Below, piece after piece: positions 16,019 through 23,417 of a stretch of 27,971 nt of DNA. The stretch spans positions 1 through 27,971 of IMG/VR virus record IMGVR_UViG_3300046559_000735; one strand, 5' to 3'. How positions within the stretch are numbered: position 1 is the first letter of the stretch; every line of letters begins with the position of its first letter. The DNA is from a virus. The notes under the pieces are model-generated. The model was not told the DNA's origin, ran no database searches, and worked only from the letters and a program-made list of their open reading frames with translations. Position numbers and translations under genes: made by a program.

Positions 16019-16654
16019 TCAGTTTACACGGATTTGATAGGATCGGTAAGCCGGCGTTATGCTAAGACGCCCCGGCGCTGGCGCACCCACAACCGACAGA
16101 TGATTAACCGCCGCCGCAACGGCCTGCTCTTGCAACGCCTCGATGCCCGCCGGGCTGCATGGTGCGTACGCGTCGTAGATACGGGCGTAAGCTTCAGCAC
16201 CAGTTCGCGGCTGTGGCATTGTGCCGATCAAGGTTTGCTGACCAGTCATCACCAATGTGCCGATCGAGGCTGGGCGTGTACCCGCGAGGGCATACTGATT
16301 CGAGTTGTTGATGAGGCCTGCAAGGCCCGAGCCAGCCATCCCTGCAATCCCAACCGGCCCTCCCGCTACCCCTGCAATCCCCATAATCCCCGACGCGAGC
16401 CCCGTCAGCGCATTCACCTGCGAGACGGTCTGTACTCGCGAAATGTTGTCGAGGGTCGCCTGATCGAAATAGCTTCGGCATCGCATCTGCACGAGAGTGA
16501 GGCCGTTGGTGTAGAACGATGGCACGTCGGTTATGGCCGCGGTCTGTGCTGTCAGCGCGTTCACGTCAGGGATGCTCAGCATTCCCGGAGGGGAGACCTG
16601 CGTCCCACCACAGCCGGCAAGAGCCAAGGTTAGGGCGAGGATGAGGCGGGTCAT
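16019..16654 (-). CDS. Phage-encoded lipoprotein, 211 aa
   Basis: The start overlaps the stop of the preceding gene (ATGA). The N-terminus MTRLILALTLALAGC is a lipoprotein signal with lipobox LAGC, so Cys15 should be lipidated. The mature part has one conserved-looking Cys in MRCRSYFDQ, a Gly/Ala-rich stretch (GLASGIMGIAGVAGG), and a second Cys in IYDAYAPCSPAGIEAL. I recall similar pairs of cysteines in lipoproteins of alphaproteobacterial prophages. It directly follows small membrane genes near the endolysin. Candidate roles are outer-membrane lysis factor (o-spanin-like, though long and not Pro-rich) or superinfection exclusion. A longer frame upstream is an artefact, since the 55-residue gene is read there in another frame. 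Confidence 0.75.
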   Translation of the reverse strand: MTRLILALTLALAGCGGTQVSPPGMLSIPDVNALTAQTAAITDVPSFYTNGLTLVQMRCRSYFDQATLDNISRVQTVSQVNALTGLASGIMGIAGVAGGPVGIAGMAGSGLAGLINNSNQYALAGTRPASIGTLVMTGQQTLIGTMPQPRTGAEAYARIYDAYAPCSPAGIEALQEQAVAAAVNHLSVVGAPAPGRLSITPAYRSYQIRVN

Positions 16655-16818
16655 TTGATCGGCGCGCCGAATGTGCCCCAACCGAGCAGCCCGATCAGAA
16701 TATAGAACATCAGGGCGTAAGGGCCGAACGCCTGCGAACCTGGATTGCGCCAGTACCACCCTCCCCCAAAGACAAGGCTGATAACGTAAAAAATCCAGAA
16801 CCAGATACCTGCGGTCAT
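16651..16818 (-). CDS. 55-aa protein with two membrane segments
   Basis: The protein starts MTAGIWFWIFYVISLVFGGG and ends with LMFYILIGLLGWGTFGAPIK. Two hydrophobic segments (residues ~4-22 and ~35-52) flank a short polar loop, WRNPGSQ. It has ATGA overlaps on both sides with the 82-residue membrane protein and the lipoprotein. Short two-TM proteins in phage lysis regions can be holins, antiholins or membrane-remodelling proteins, and nothing in the sequence separates these. Confidence 0.75.
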   Translation of the reverse strand: MTAGIWFWIFYVISLVFGGGWYWRNPGSQAFGPYALMFYILIGLLGWGTFGAPIK

Positions 16819-17063
16819 TTCGGTTCCTCCTTGGACGGCGTAGCTGCTGCCGCAATAACAGCGTCCTTCTTCTGACTCGATTCCGACGAGCCGAAGTAGT
16901 ACCCAACAACAGTAGCGAACTGCCCGATGATCGCGCCTACAATCATGCTAGTTGAGGACGTATCGCCTTTCAAGTACGACAGCGCGAGCGCCACGCCAAG
17001 TAACAGATATACGAACGCCCCAAGCGCCGCTTTGACTTGCCAGGGCATGTCATTGGGGTTCAC
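16815..17063 (-). CDS. Holin-like two-TM protein, 82 aa (GTG start)
   Basis: The start is GTG at 17063, supported by AGGAGGAG 4-5 nt upstream and a GTGA overlap with the preceding gene. Hydrophobic segments are at residues ~10-31 (VKAALGAFVYLLLGVALALSYL) and ~40-58 (MIVGAIIGQFATVVGYYFG). They are followed by a polar SSESSQKK tail ending in Lys/Glu. The GYYFGSS...KK end resembles many small phage holins with charged cytoplasmic tails. This and its position three genes from the endolysin suggest a holin, but it has not been proved by homology here. Confidence 0.7.
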   Translation of the reverse strand: MNPNDMPWQVKAALGAFVYLLLGVALALSYLKGDTSSTSMIVGAIIGQFATVVGYYFGSSESSQKKDAVIAAAATPSKEEPK

Positions 17064-17215
17064 GACTCCTCCTCTGCAGCATTCCACCGCTCCAGGACCA
17101 ACGCCGCCAGTTCTTCGTTAGCTTTGAAGTTGGCCCGCAGCCCGGTTTCTATAACCGGCACACCCTCCTCGTCCCGGATGACTGTAGGGGTATCGGGGTC
17201 GATATGGAATTTCAT
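17060..17215 (-). CDS. 51-aa acidic protein, unknown
   Basis: The sequence begins MKFHIDPDTPTVIRDEEGVP and ends KANEELAALVLERWNAAEEES. It is acidic, has no membrane segment, and its C-terminal half should be helical. GGAGGG stands 5 nt before the ATG, and the stop overlaps the GTG of the holin-like gene. The strong ribosome-binding site, the junction overlap and in-frame reading with no stop support it as a real gene. No family is recognised. Confidence 0.65.
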   Translation of the reverse strand: MKFHIDPDTPTVIRDEEGVPVIETGLRANFKANEELAALVLERWNAAEEES

Positions 17216-17224
17216 GGTGCCCTC

Positions 17225-17842
17225 CTAGAACCCTGCCGGCAGCGTGCCGTCACGATGCCACACCCGAAGTTCGCCCTCTGTGCCGGAAAAGATGCTGTGA
17301 TCCACCAAGGCCGGAATCCCAGGCACGTGAAGATTCGGGCGATCCTGCCAGAACAGATACTTCACGCCGTGTGGAGCCAGCCCGTACTTCGGCAGCATCC
17401 AAGGCCACGCCTGAATTTTCGGCGACGACGGATCATACATTCCGTGGTACGCCAGCGGCGGCCGGCCAATGGCACTCGCCACAAGCGCTCCGAAGGTTTC
17501 CATCCGAGCGGCGGGCGGGCGTGGCTGTCCTTCCCAGTCGATCATGACAGGGCCGCGAAGATGCCCAACCACCCGGATCAGGTTATCCAGCTGCGTTTGA
17601 ACCGGGTCGTCTGTGAGGAAGTGATAAGGTACGGCCAGCCGCGCCGTACCAAGTGCCCCGCCGAGATTCGCTTGGAATCGAGGATCGACATTGCTCACGC
17701 CCTGCGTTGCCTTAATCATCACCATCACAATCGAGGCCGGCACTTCGCGCCAGTTAATTGGACCGTTCCAGTGCGACACGTCGATGACGCCGCCGAAGGT
17801 CGCTGTTGGGGACCAAACTATCTTTCCAGGTGCGAGGTACAT
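17225..17842 (-). CDS. Endolysin, GH25 muramidase
   Basis: The 205-residue single-domain enzyme shows GH25 landmarks: GVIDVSHWNGPINW (Asp21), IKATQG, YHFL, VMIDWEG (Asp102 and Glu104, the usual catalytic pair), YHGMY, YLFWQD and VDHSIFSG (Asp181). It cleaves the beta-1,4 bond between MurNAc and GlcNAc. There is no wall-binding domain and no signal peptide, so a holin is needed to release it. GH25 is less usual in phages of Gram-negative hosts than GH24, though known. AAGGTG precedes the ATG, and the gene lies between membrane-peptide genes. Confidence 0.92.
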   Translation of the reverse strand: MYLAPGKIVWSPTATFGGVIDVSHWNGPINWREVPASIVMVMIKATQGVSNVDPRFQANLGGALGTARLAVPYHFLTDDPVQTQLDNLIRVVGHLRGPVMIDWEGQPRPPAARMETFGALVASAIGRPPLAYHGMYDPSSPKIQAWPWMLPKYGLAPHGVKYLFWQDRPNLHVPGIPALVDHSIFSGTEGELRVWHRDGTLPAGF

Positions 17843-17846
17843 CAGA

Positions 17847-17957
17847 TCACCTTAACAAGAACACAAAGAGGAGCACCCAAAGAACGGGGTTCCCAAGGCG
17901 GCATATCAGGAACGCCGCCTGAAAAGCATTGAATAGCAAGTTCACCGCAAGAGCCAT
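17847..17957 (-). CDS. 36-aa hydrophobic membrane peptide next to endolysin
   Basis: The product reads MALAVNLLFNAFQAAFLICR, then LGNPVLWVLLFVFLLR. It is almost entirely hydrophobic, with a turn at GNP and terminal Arg. Its ATG overlaps the stop of the upstream gene (TGATG) and it ends 5 nt before the endolysin ATG. The size, hydrophobicity and place suggest a holin-type or lysis-accessory peptide (two short helices or one long one). No homology claim is made. Confidence 0.65.
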   Translation of the reverse strand: MALAVNLLFNAFQAAFLICRLGNPVLWVLLFVFLLR

Positions 17958-18277
17958 CAGCTAACTTCTCCACCACCCACGTTCCTTTTCTCCTCTGCCA
18001 TGCCTTCTGCCTTCCCGGCTTCCCGTGCCAAAATCTCGAGGCGGTGTGACATGCCGTTGGTCTGCACCTTGACTTCCTCTATAGTGGTTGCCACGCCGTC
18101 GATCTTGTCCGCTGTTACAAGCGCGATAGCGTGCGCGTTCTGCGTAGTGGCGGCTAAGACCTTGACAGCATGAGCAGTCCGCCGGCTTGAAATGAATTGC
18201 TGAATGAGCCCCCACAGGACACCGATGGCTATGATGCCGGACGGAGAAATCCACTCATAAATCAGCTTCGCTGTCAT
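17957..18277 (-). CDS. TM/coiled-coil protein of lysis region, 106 aa
   Basis: One membrane segment at residues ~11-30 (SGIIAIGVLWGLIQQFISS) is followed by RR and a helical region to the end (TIEEVKVQTNGMSHRLEILAREAGKAEGMAEEKRN). N-terminal TM plus long helix is the shape of i-spanins (Rz-like). Similar small proteins upstream of phage endolysins also exist without assigned role. The ATG overlaps the stop of the preceding gene (ATGA). Confidence 0.75.
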   Translation of the reverse strand: MTAKLIYEWISPSGIIAIGVLWGLIQQFISSRRTAHAVKVLAATTQNAHAIALVTADKIDGVATTIEEVKVQTNGMSHRLEILAREAGKAEGMAEEKRNVGGGEVS

Positions 18278-18465
18278 TGCCCCAACAGCGTCTTTCTCTG
18301 CACGGCGTTCTGGTCAGGTGCCCCGAACGGCGACGTGAGGATAGTCGAGCCAAGCCCGCCATATATGCTCGGCATCTGCGATGATGGCCCTGCCGTCGTT
18401 CCCGCGAAGGTAGGTGGGTTCGGTGGCGGGGGCGGCGGTGCAGGAGGCTTCGGTGATCCGAACAT
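18274..18465 (-). CDS. 63-aa proline-rich small structural-type protein
   Basis: The start at 18465 gives MFGSPKPPAPPPPPPNPPTF, followed by PSIYGGLGSTILTSPFGAP and a C-terminal KTLLGQ. The pattern 'poly-Pro, GGLxSTILT, KTLLG' is one I recall from many podovirus and other phage small proteins encoded near tail or lysis genes, of unknown role. The chosen start overlaps the stop of the preceding gene (TGATG). A longer in-frame reading upstream crosses that real gene and is rejected. Confidence 0.75.
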   Translation of the reverse strand: MFGSPKPPAPPPPPPNPPTFAGTTAGPSSQMPSIYGGLGSTILTSPFGAPDQNAVQRKTLLGQ

Positions 18466-18671
18466 CACGGCAGTCCATTCTCGCCGTGAATCTTGCCCGT
18501 CATCTGCGGCCGCTCTGCAGCTTCCTGCCGCTTTGACTGGTCGCCGCTGTAACGCTGCATCGCGCCGCCAAGGGGCGACACACACCCGCGCGCGTTGGCG
18601 TCGCCCCGTGCCTCGGTCGTGTGGACGGTGTGAGCTTGTCCGCCGCGTGTATGTGAACTGTTACCTGCCAT
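18465..18671 (-). CDS. 68-aa hydrophilic protein, unknown
   Basis: The protein begins MAGNSSHTRGGQAHTVHTTE and ends PQMTGKIHGENGLP. It is Gly/His/Gln-rich with no hydrophobic segment. A strong AGGAGG lies 6 nt before the ATG, and its stop overlaps the next start. No family is recognised. It lies between the tail-spike gene and the Pro-rich 63-residue protein. Confidence 0.65.
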   Translation of the reverse strand: MAGNSSHTRGGQAHTVHTTEARGDANARGCVSPLGGAMQRYSGDQSKRQEAAERPQMTGKIHGENGLP

Positions 18672-18697
18672 GTTGTCCTCCTAGAAGCTCGATTTAT

Positions 18698-21331
18698 CTA
18701 CAGCCTAGAATCTGCTGTGGCGTGGATGCAGTATGTAGAGGCGATGACGGGGGCTGTAGTGATCTCGCCGATTGGCACGCCCGTCGTGCCCTTAGCGACC
18801 GGAATATCGACGCTGACCACTGCATCAGCCGCGCCCGTCACGTTGCGCCAGTTGGCGTTGCCGGCGCTCGGATTGTAGGTCACGATCGTCGGCGACGCGC
18901 GCATCTCGACCGGGAAGCGCCACTGTGCGCCAATGCTACCGATTGTTGTGCTTGCGCCGACTGTGCATATCGCGCCGGCAAGGCCGCCAGTCTGCGCCAC
19001 CACCGTCCCCTGCGGGAAGGTCTTGGCGTAGTAGCGGCTCGCGATCTCGATCTCGTCCTTGTATTGCAGGGGGATGAACGGCGTCGGAACGGGGGACGCT
19101 TCCAACTTGACGTTGCCCATCTGAAACGTGGCACCGGTTGTCGTCGTCAGCGCGGTCTGCGCCGAACTACACTCGTTGTCGCCGTTGAACCATGCGCCGG
19201 GCGTCCCCTGAATCGTTGACCCGCATTCAAGAAACACCCGAAGGCCAGCGCCCGCTGCGGTGCCGGTCGAAACCCATGTGCCGGCTGTATCCCCTGGAAT
19301 GATAACGACACATTTTGCCCATGTCGCAGCGGTCAGGGCGCAGTTCTGAAAGTAGCTGCGAGTAGCAGCGGCGTTTATCAGAGCGATGGCGTATGTACCC
19401 GTAACCGAGGACTTCAACCAAACGCTGGCCGTTACGGTCGCCGCACCGGCAGCGCCAAAGCCCCAATTGCGAATGTTGTTGGCTTCGATCTTCTGCCAGA
19501 ACTTCGTGGCTTGTCCTGCGGTTGGGCCAGCGCCACCCGTTCCTACCGTGTATTTTATGCTGTGCTGCGCGCCCGGTGGCGCATCGGCTGAACGGGTTGT
19601 AGTTGGCGAGCCTGTGGCATTGTTTGAGGCGGATAGAATCCAGCCGTCGAGGGTGTTCGTGTTGCCGCCCGTTGGCGTGGAGTAAGGGCGGGTTGCATCC
19701 AGGCTCTCGTTGACCTGATCGACCTCCGCGCCGCCGTTGAGGATGACGCTAGGAGCGGGTGTCTGCTTGAAGTCGATCGCCGACCAGTTCATCGTCGTCG
19801 AGGTGAACTCGCCCGAGGGCGTCCCGATAAGCTGGTTGCCGGAATAGGCGACGCTCAGCGCCGCGCTGCCGACGTTGAGGACTGTCCCGCCCGCCGTGCC
19901 GTTGTTGTCCCACACGTTCCCGGTGATCGAGTATCCGGTGCCGTCCAGGAGGTTGAGCACCGAGCCGCTGGATACCGAATCGTTGTGGACATTGCCGGTA
20001 TAGGCGATGTTGCGGACCCATTTCGGCGCGGTGTTCGGGGTGCCGATTCCCACATAGAGCCCGTTGCTCAATACCGGCTGCGCCGCGATGGACGACATTT
20101 GATTGCCGGTGATAATGACGTTGCCGTACTCGACCCCGGAGATCGCCTGGATGACGCCGATGGGGGAGATGCGGTTTTCTTCCAGCGAGTCGGCGGAAAT
20201 CCTCACGGTGCCGGTCGGACCGGTCGTCATGTTGGCAAGAAATCCGAAGCCGTTGCCGATCAGCTTCGAGCCGACGATGGCGATGTCGCCACCGGCGCGA
20301 AACTCGAACCCGGCGGTGTTCCCGTACCAGTAGGTCGGCGTGCCCCCGCCCGCGCTCGATGCGTTCGCGTTGGTGTCGGCGGTGATCGTGAAGGTGTTGG
20401 GGTCGACGACGGTGACCGGGTAGTAGCCGTGGATCGTGATGTTGTTGAAGACGGTCGCGCCGTACCAGATGGCGATCTGCCCGGTGGACATGCCGTGCGC
20501 GGTGTGCGCCACGGTGACGGTGGGCGTCGTGTTGACCGTCGTGAAGGCGTTGTTGCCCTCGGTGCCGGTCGTGCAGCGATTAAGGCAACGAAGCCGAGTT
20601 GCGGTATAGGCGTCCTCGCCACCGTCCTTGACGATGGTGTTTATCTTCAATATCCCGTCGTGCCCGTGATTTATCGACTCGAAGTTATTCGTCTTGAACG
20701 CATAGGCGGAATCGAGGCGGATGCCGTCCCAGGCGTTCGAGCAAATGACGTTATCGACGTAGCTCCGCTCGTTGTACGTCGAGCCTCCGGTGCCGGTGTA
20801 GCTGAGACAGGCGCCGGACGTCTTTGGGGTATCGCTGTCCATGTAGAGGTCGCGGATGGTTACACCCCCCAGCGACGCGACGGCAAACACGTCACCCGTC
20901 GTGCGGGTGTCCCGGATAACCGTGCCGCCGGTGTTTCCTGTCCCCTGGTTTGACCCCTTCCCCGCGCCGACGATGGTTATCCCGCTCGTGATGTTGATTG
21001 TGCCGCTGACGTGGCACAATCCGGCCGGGAGCACCAAAACCCCGCCGCCATTGCCGGTCGCCGGGAAAGCCAGCGCCTGCGTCAGATTGACGGCGGCCTG
21101 GAGCGCGCTCGTGTTGTCGAAGGTGCCGTCATTGCAAAGCATCCCGCTATTCGCGCCGTAAACAACGGTCCTGCCGATGCCGAAGTTGTTGAGCACGGCG
21201 GGCAGCGTCGCGTTGGAGCCGTCGGTATTTAATTTGCCCGCAGCAACAGCAGTAGAATTTCCATCGTGAACTACCTGCGCTGACGCGCTTCCGTAGAATA
21301 AAATGGCCGCTATTGCGGCGAGATATTTCAT
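18698..21331 (-). CDS. Exported tail-spike-like protein with pectate-lyase-type beta-helix
   Basis: The start at 21331 overlaps the upstream stop (ATGA) and gives a Sec signal peptide, MKYLAAIAAILFYGSASAQ, with likely cleavage after ASA. Residues ~60-480 look like a parallel beta-helix of the pectate lyase 3 superfamily (TSALQAAVNLTQALAFPATG, VLVLPAGLCHVSGTINI, GGVTIRDLYMDSD, NAWDGIRLD). After ~residue 520 a jelly-roll-like carbohydrate-binding region follows (SVILNGGAEV, WQKIEA, TASVWLKS). Near the C-terminus is PTPFIPLQYKDEIEIASRYYAK, a motif common at tail-fibre ends. It has 12 cysteines, all after the signal. It may bind or cut host polysaccharide, with active residues not identifiable. 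Part of the gene (roughly 19.7-20.9 kb) is visibly GC-richer than its surroundings. Confidence 0.8.
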   Translation of the reverse strand: MKYLAAIAAILFYGSASAQVVHDGNSTAVAAGKLNTDGSNATLPAVLNNFGIGRTVVYGANSGMLCNDGTFDNTSALQAAVNLTQALAFPATGNGGGVLVLPAGLCHVSGTINITSGITIVGAGKGSNQGTGNTGGTVIRDTRTTGDVFAVASLGGVTIRDLYMDSDTPKTSGACLSYTGTGGSTYNERSYVDNVICSNAWDGIRLDSAYAFKTNNFESINHGHDGILKINTIVKDGGEDAYTATRLRCLNRCTTGTEGNNAFTTVNTTPTVTVAHTAHGMSTGQIAIWYGATVFNNITIHGYYPVTVVDPNTFTITADTNANASSAGGGTPTYWYGNTAGFEFRAGGDIAIVGSKLIGNGFGFLANMTTGPTGTVRISADSLEENRISPIGVIQAISGVEYGNVIITGNQMSSIAAQPVLSNGLYVGIGTPNTAPKWVRNIAYTGNVHNDSVSSGSVLNLLDGTGYSITGNVWDNNGTAGGTVLNVGSAALSVAYSGNQLIGTPSGEFTSTTMNWSAIDFKQTPAPSVILNGGAEVDQVNESLDATRPYSTPTGGNTNTLDGWILSASNNATGSPTTTRSADAPPGAQHSIKYTVGTGGAGPTAGQATKFWQKIEANNIRNWGFGAAGAATVTASVWLKSSVTGTYAIALINAAATRSYFQNCALTAATWAKCVVIIPGDTAGTWVSTGTAAGAGLRVFLECGSTIQGTPGAWFNGDNECSSAQTALTTTTGATFQMGNVKLEASPVPTPFIPLQYKDEIEIASRYYAKTFPQGTVVAQTGGLAGAICTVGASTTIGSIGAQWRFPVEMRASPTIVTYNPSAGNANWRNVTGAADAVVSVDIPVAKGTTGVPIGEITTAPVIASTYCIHATADSRL

Positions 21332-21777
21332 AGCGCCTGCCCCATAAACTTGGCAGTCGCTGACGCTGTAAGAGTATCGCACCCCGTCGTTGAAAACGCT
21401 GCAACGATTCCAACGGGTGAGGTTGTTGCTCTTATAGGTGCCTCCCACTGCGCAGCGACGGCACCTTTGGTGCCATCAGAAGAAACCGGCCAACACCAAA
21501 GCGGTGTCACCGCCCCATTCGCGGGTATTGCCGTCGCATTAAACACCATTACGTAGCCACTCGTCGCACCAATTTTGACTGAGAGGCTATACAGAGATAA
21601 GGCGTTTCCGGTTGTCCCTCCCGCCGGCTTGAAAACGTAGTTGCTGACCGAATCAGCACTTGCCTGTTGCTGGATACTGCCGATAGGTGGTCCCCCTGGT
21701 GAGGGCTGCGCACCGGCTGCGACAGCCCATAACAGAGCTGTCCCCACTAAAGCGAGTCGCTTTGACATCTTAATCAT
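21328..21777 (-). CDS. Exported 149-aa protein, tail-appendage associated
   Basis: The N-terminus MIKMSKRLALVGTALLWAVA, then AGAQ, is a clear Sec signal peptide with an AGA-Gln cleavage site. The mature ~125 residues are beta-rich (GNALSLYSLSVKIGATSGYVMVFNA, VTPLWCWPVSSDG, AAFSTTGCDTL) and contain two cysteines, possibly a disulfide. It lies between two other signal-peptide proteins of fibre type, and its stop overlaps the start of the spike gene (ATGA). It may be a small fibre or a head-binding or chaperone partner. No family is recognised. Confidence 0.75.
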   Translation of the reverse strand: MIKMSKRLALVGTALLWAVAAGAQPSPGGPPIGSIQQQASADSVSNYVFKPAGGTTGNALSLYSLSVKIGATSGYVMVFNATAIPANGAVTPLWCWPVSSDGTKGAVAAQWEAPIRATTSPVGIVAAFSTTGCDTLTASATAKFMGQAL

Positions 21778-21791
21778 GGCTTTTATCCAGG

Positions 21792-23417
21792 TCAGAATAC
21801 TACGAAGCCGATCTTGACGGTGCCATTGAGGGCGTTCGTCGCGTGCGTGTTCACGATGTTGACGGTGATCGTACCGGAGCCGGGCACACAGGAGGCGATC
21901 CAGGGATAGCCATTAGTGACCAGCGTGCCGCTGTACCCAAGGTCAGTGCACTGGATAACGTCCGTGGCGGCGACTGAGGAGTCGTTGATGACATAGGCAG
22001 TTGCGGCGGTCGCGCCCGCTGTGGTCAGGGTACCTGTGGTGGCAACGCCACGCTGACCGTTGCAGGTAACGGGCGTTGCGCCGGCGACTGTGCAGGTCGC
22101 CCCGCCAAGACGGACGTTGCCGGTGCCAGCCGCCGCAACGGAGAGGTCGCGGTTGGCGTCCGCGCCAGAACCGCCCAACGTCAGGGACGGCGCTGCACCT
22201 GTCGCCGACGGTGTGGCGATCAGGTGGTTGACGATGGTGCCCGCAGGGTTAACGACCTCAAAGGCGGCGTTGGCGTTGGCGGCCCCGCCGACGAAAACGC
22301 TGGCCACGCCTTTAGTCTGTAGGGCCAGCCCTACGTTGGTGTCGGTGCCTGTCCCTATGATAGACGGGTAGGCTGGATTGGCAGTCGCTGCACCGTTCAA
22401 GGACAGAAAATCGACCGCCGACGCAACGGTATTGGCCTGTACCGACGAGTTCGCCACGGTGGTACCGCCCAAGGCCACTGTGCTGGTGCCCTTGGGAAAG
22501 AGGCCGATGGGGATGGTGGCTCCGGAGCCGGTTGTGGTGATGGGCACCACGTTGGTTGAGGTGGAGCCGGTCACGTTCAGGTTGTTGACTGCGGAGGCGG
22601 TGCGGAGGACTGAGAACTGAACCGCCGTATCGTCGGTTAGGAACCGAAGGTTGCCGGTTCCCTTCGTGCCGAAGTCCATCGCCTCGGCGGCATCACCAGA
22701 CGCTCCGCCCGCCTTGACGGACGGTACGCTGCCAGTCGCTGCACCAGTCACGACGACTTGATTGACGCCGCTAGAGACGTTTGGTGCGAGGAGCGCTGTC
22801 GTGAACAGTGGGTCGGCTGAGGAGCCGGCCGATACGAGTGCTGCGCCGACCGTGGCGGACGGTCCAGCGAAACCAACGGCCGAGGTGCCCTCACCGATTA
22901 GTACGCTACGCGCTGTCAGGGTTGTTTGGCCGGTCCCGCCACTAGGCACCGTACCCGCACCAACGCCGGCCGCCACGGTATTCTGACAGAGGTAGTTGGT
23001 GCCGTCCGAATACGCTATCACGCCGGTATTCTGCGTGAGGGCAAGCGTTGCCGCTCCGCAGATTGTGCTGGTGGTGGGTGTGATGGTAGCCGTACCCGCG
23101 CCGATATTCTGGAAGATGAATTTGCGGCCGGACGAGAAGCCCGGCGTCCCTGCCTTCGGCAGCGTCACCGCCACCGGCGACGAGTTGGAAAACGACACGA
23201 GCTTGCCCGAATCGTTTGGGACTATGGTGTAGGTCGTTCCGGTTTGGGCGTTGGGGACGCCCGCGTATGAGTCTGCACCCTCCCACACCTTCCCAAGCGT
23301 GGGGCCGAGGAAATACTCGGTGCCGGGCGCACGGGTTTGTGCGTCGGCGTCGCCAATAAAGAAGGCGGCGACAAAGAGCGCCAAGATGCTCCGCGCCAGA
23401 ACCTGGTTAGTACGCAT
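21792..23417 (-). CDS. Exported tail-fibre-like protein, 541 aa
   Basis: The N-terminus has a Sec signal peptide: MRT, then VLARSILALFVAAFF, then IGDADAQ, with cleavage expected after ADA. The mature protein is Gly/Ala/Thr/Val-rich. It contains VTLPKAGTPGFSSGRKFIFQN and PSGGTGQTTLTARSVLIGEG, a motif found in many phage fibre and collar proteins before repeated trimeric segments. The C-terminal ~100 residues (NDSSVAATDVIQC, PWIASCVPGSGTITVNIVN) form a compact beta domain. Six cysteines are present in three close pairs. GGAAAG precedes the ATG, which lies inside the end of the 38-residue basic gene. Confidence 0.8.
   Translation of the reverse strand: MRTNQVLARSILALFVAAFFIGDADAQTRAPGTEYFLGPTLGKVWEGADSYAGVPNAQTGTTYTIVPNDSGKLVSFSNSSPVAVTLPKAGTPGFSSGRKFIFQNIGAGTATITPTTSTICGAATLALTQNTGVIAYSDGTNYLCQNTVAAGVGAGTVPSGGTGQTTLTARSVLIGEGTSAVGFAGPSATVGAALVSAGSSADPLFTTALLAPNVSSGVNQVVVTGAATGSVPSVKAGGASGDAAEAMDFGTKGTGNLRFLTDDTAVQFSVLRTASAVNNLNVTGSTSTNVVPITTTGSGATIPIGLFPKGTSTVALGGTTVANSSVQANTVASAVDFLSLNGAATANPAYPSIIGTGTDTNVGLALQTKGVASVFVGGAANANAAFEVVNPAGTIVNHLIATPSATGAAPSLTLGGSGADANRDLSVAAAGTGNVRLGGATCTVAGATPVTCNGQRGVATTGTLTTAGATAATAYVINDSSVAATDVIQCTDLGYSGTLVTNGYPWIASCVPGSGTITVNIVNTHATNALNGTVKIGFVVF

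Noticed and set aside
16655-16909. Upstream extension of the lipoprotein gene
   Set aside because: The extension is Arg-rich and overlaps two membrane-protein genes. A start at 16654 gives a perfect lipoprotein signal and an ATGA junction.
18197-19219. Plus-strand open frame of 340 codons
   Set aside because: It crosses the boundaries of four real minus-strand genes, and its Cys/Arg-rich composition is typical of reverse-strand shadows.
19985-20953. Long plus-strand open frame (322 codons) opposite the tail-spike gene
   Set aside because: Arg/Val/Gly/Asp-rich with no domain. It lies entirely antisense to a well-supported beta-helix gene in a GC-rich stretch where false frames are expected.
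18698-23417. Diversity-generating retroelement target in the fibre genes (as in phage BPP-1)
   Set aside because: The head genes resemble BPP-1, but I see no reverse transcriptase, no template-variable repeat pair and no Mtd-like C-terminus in this window. The genome outside it was not available.
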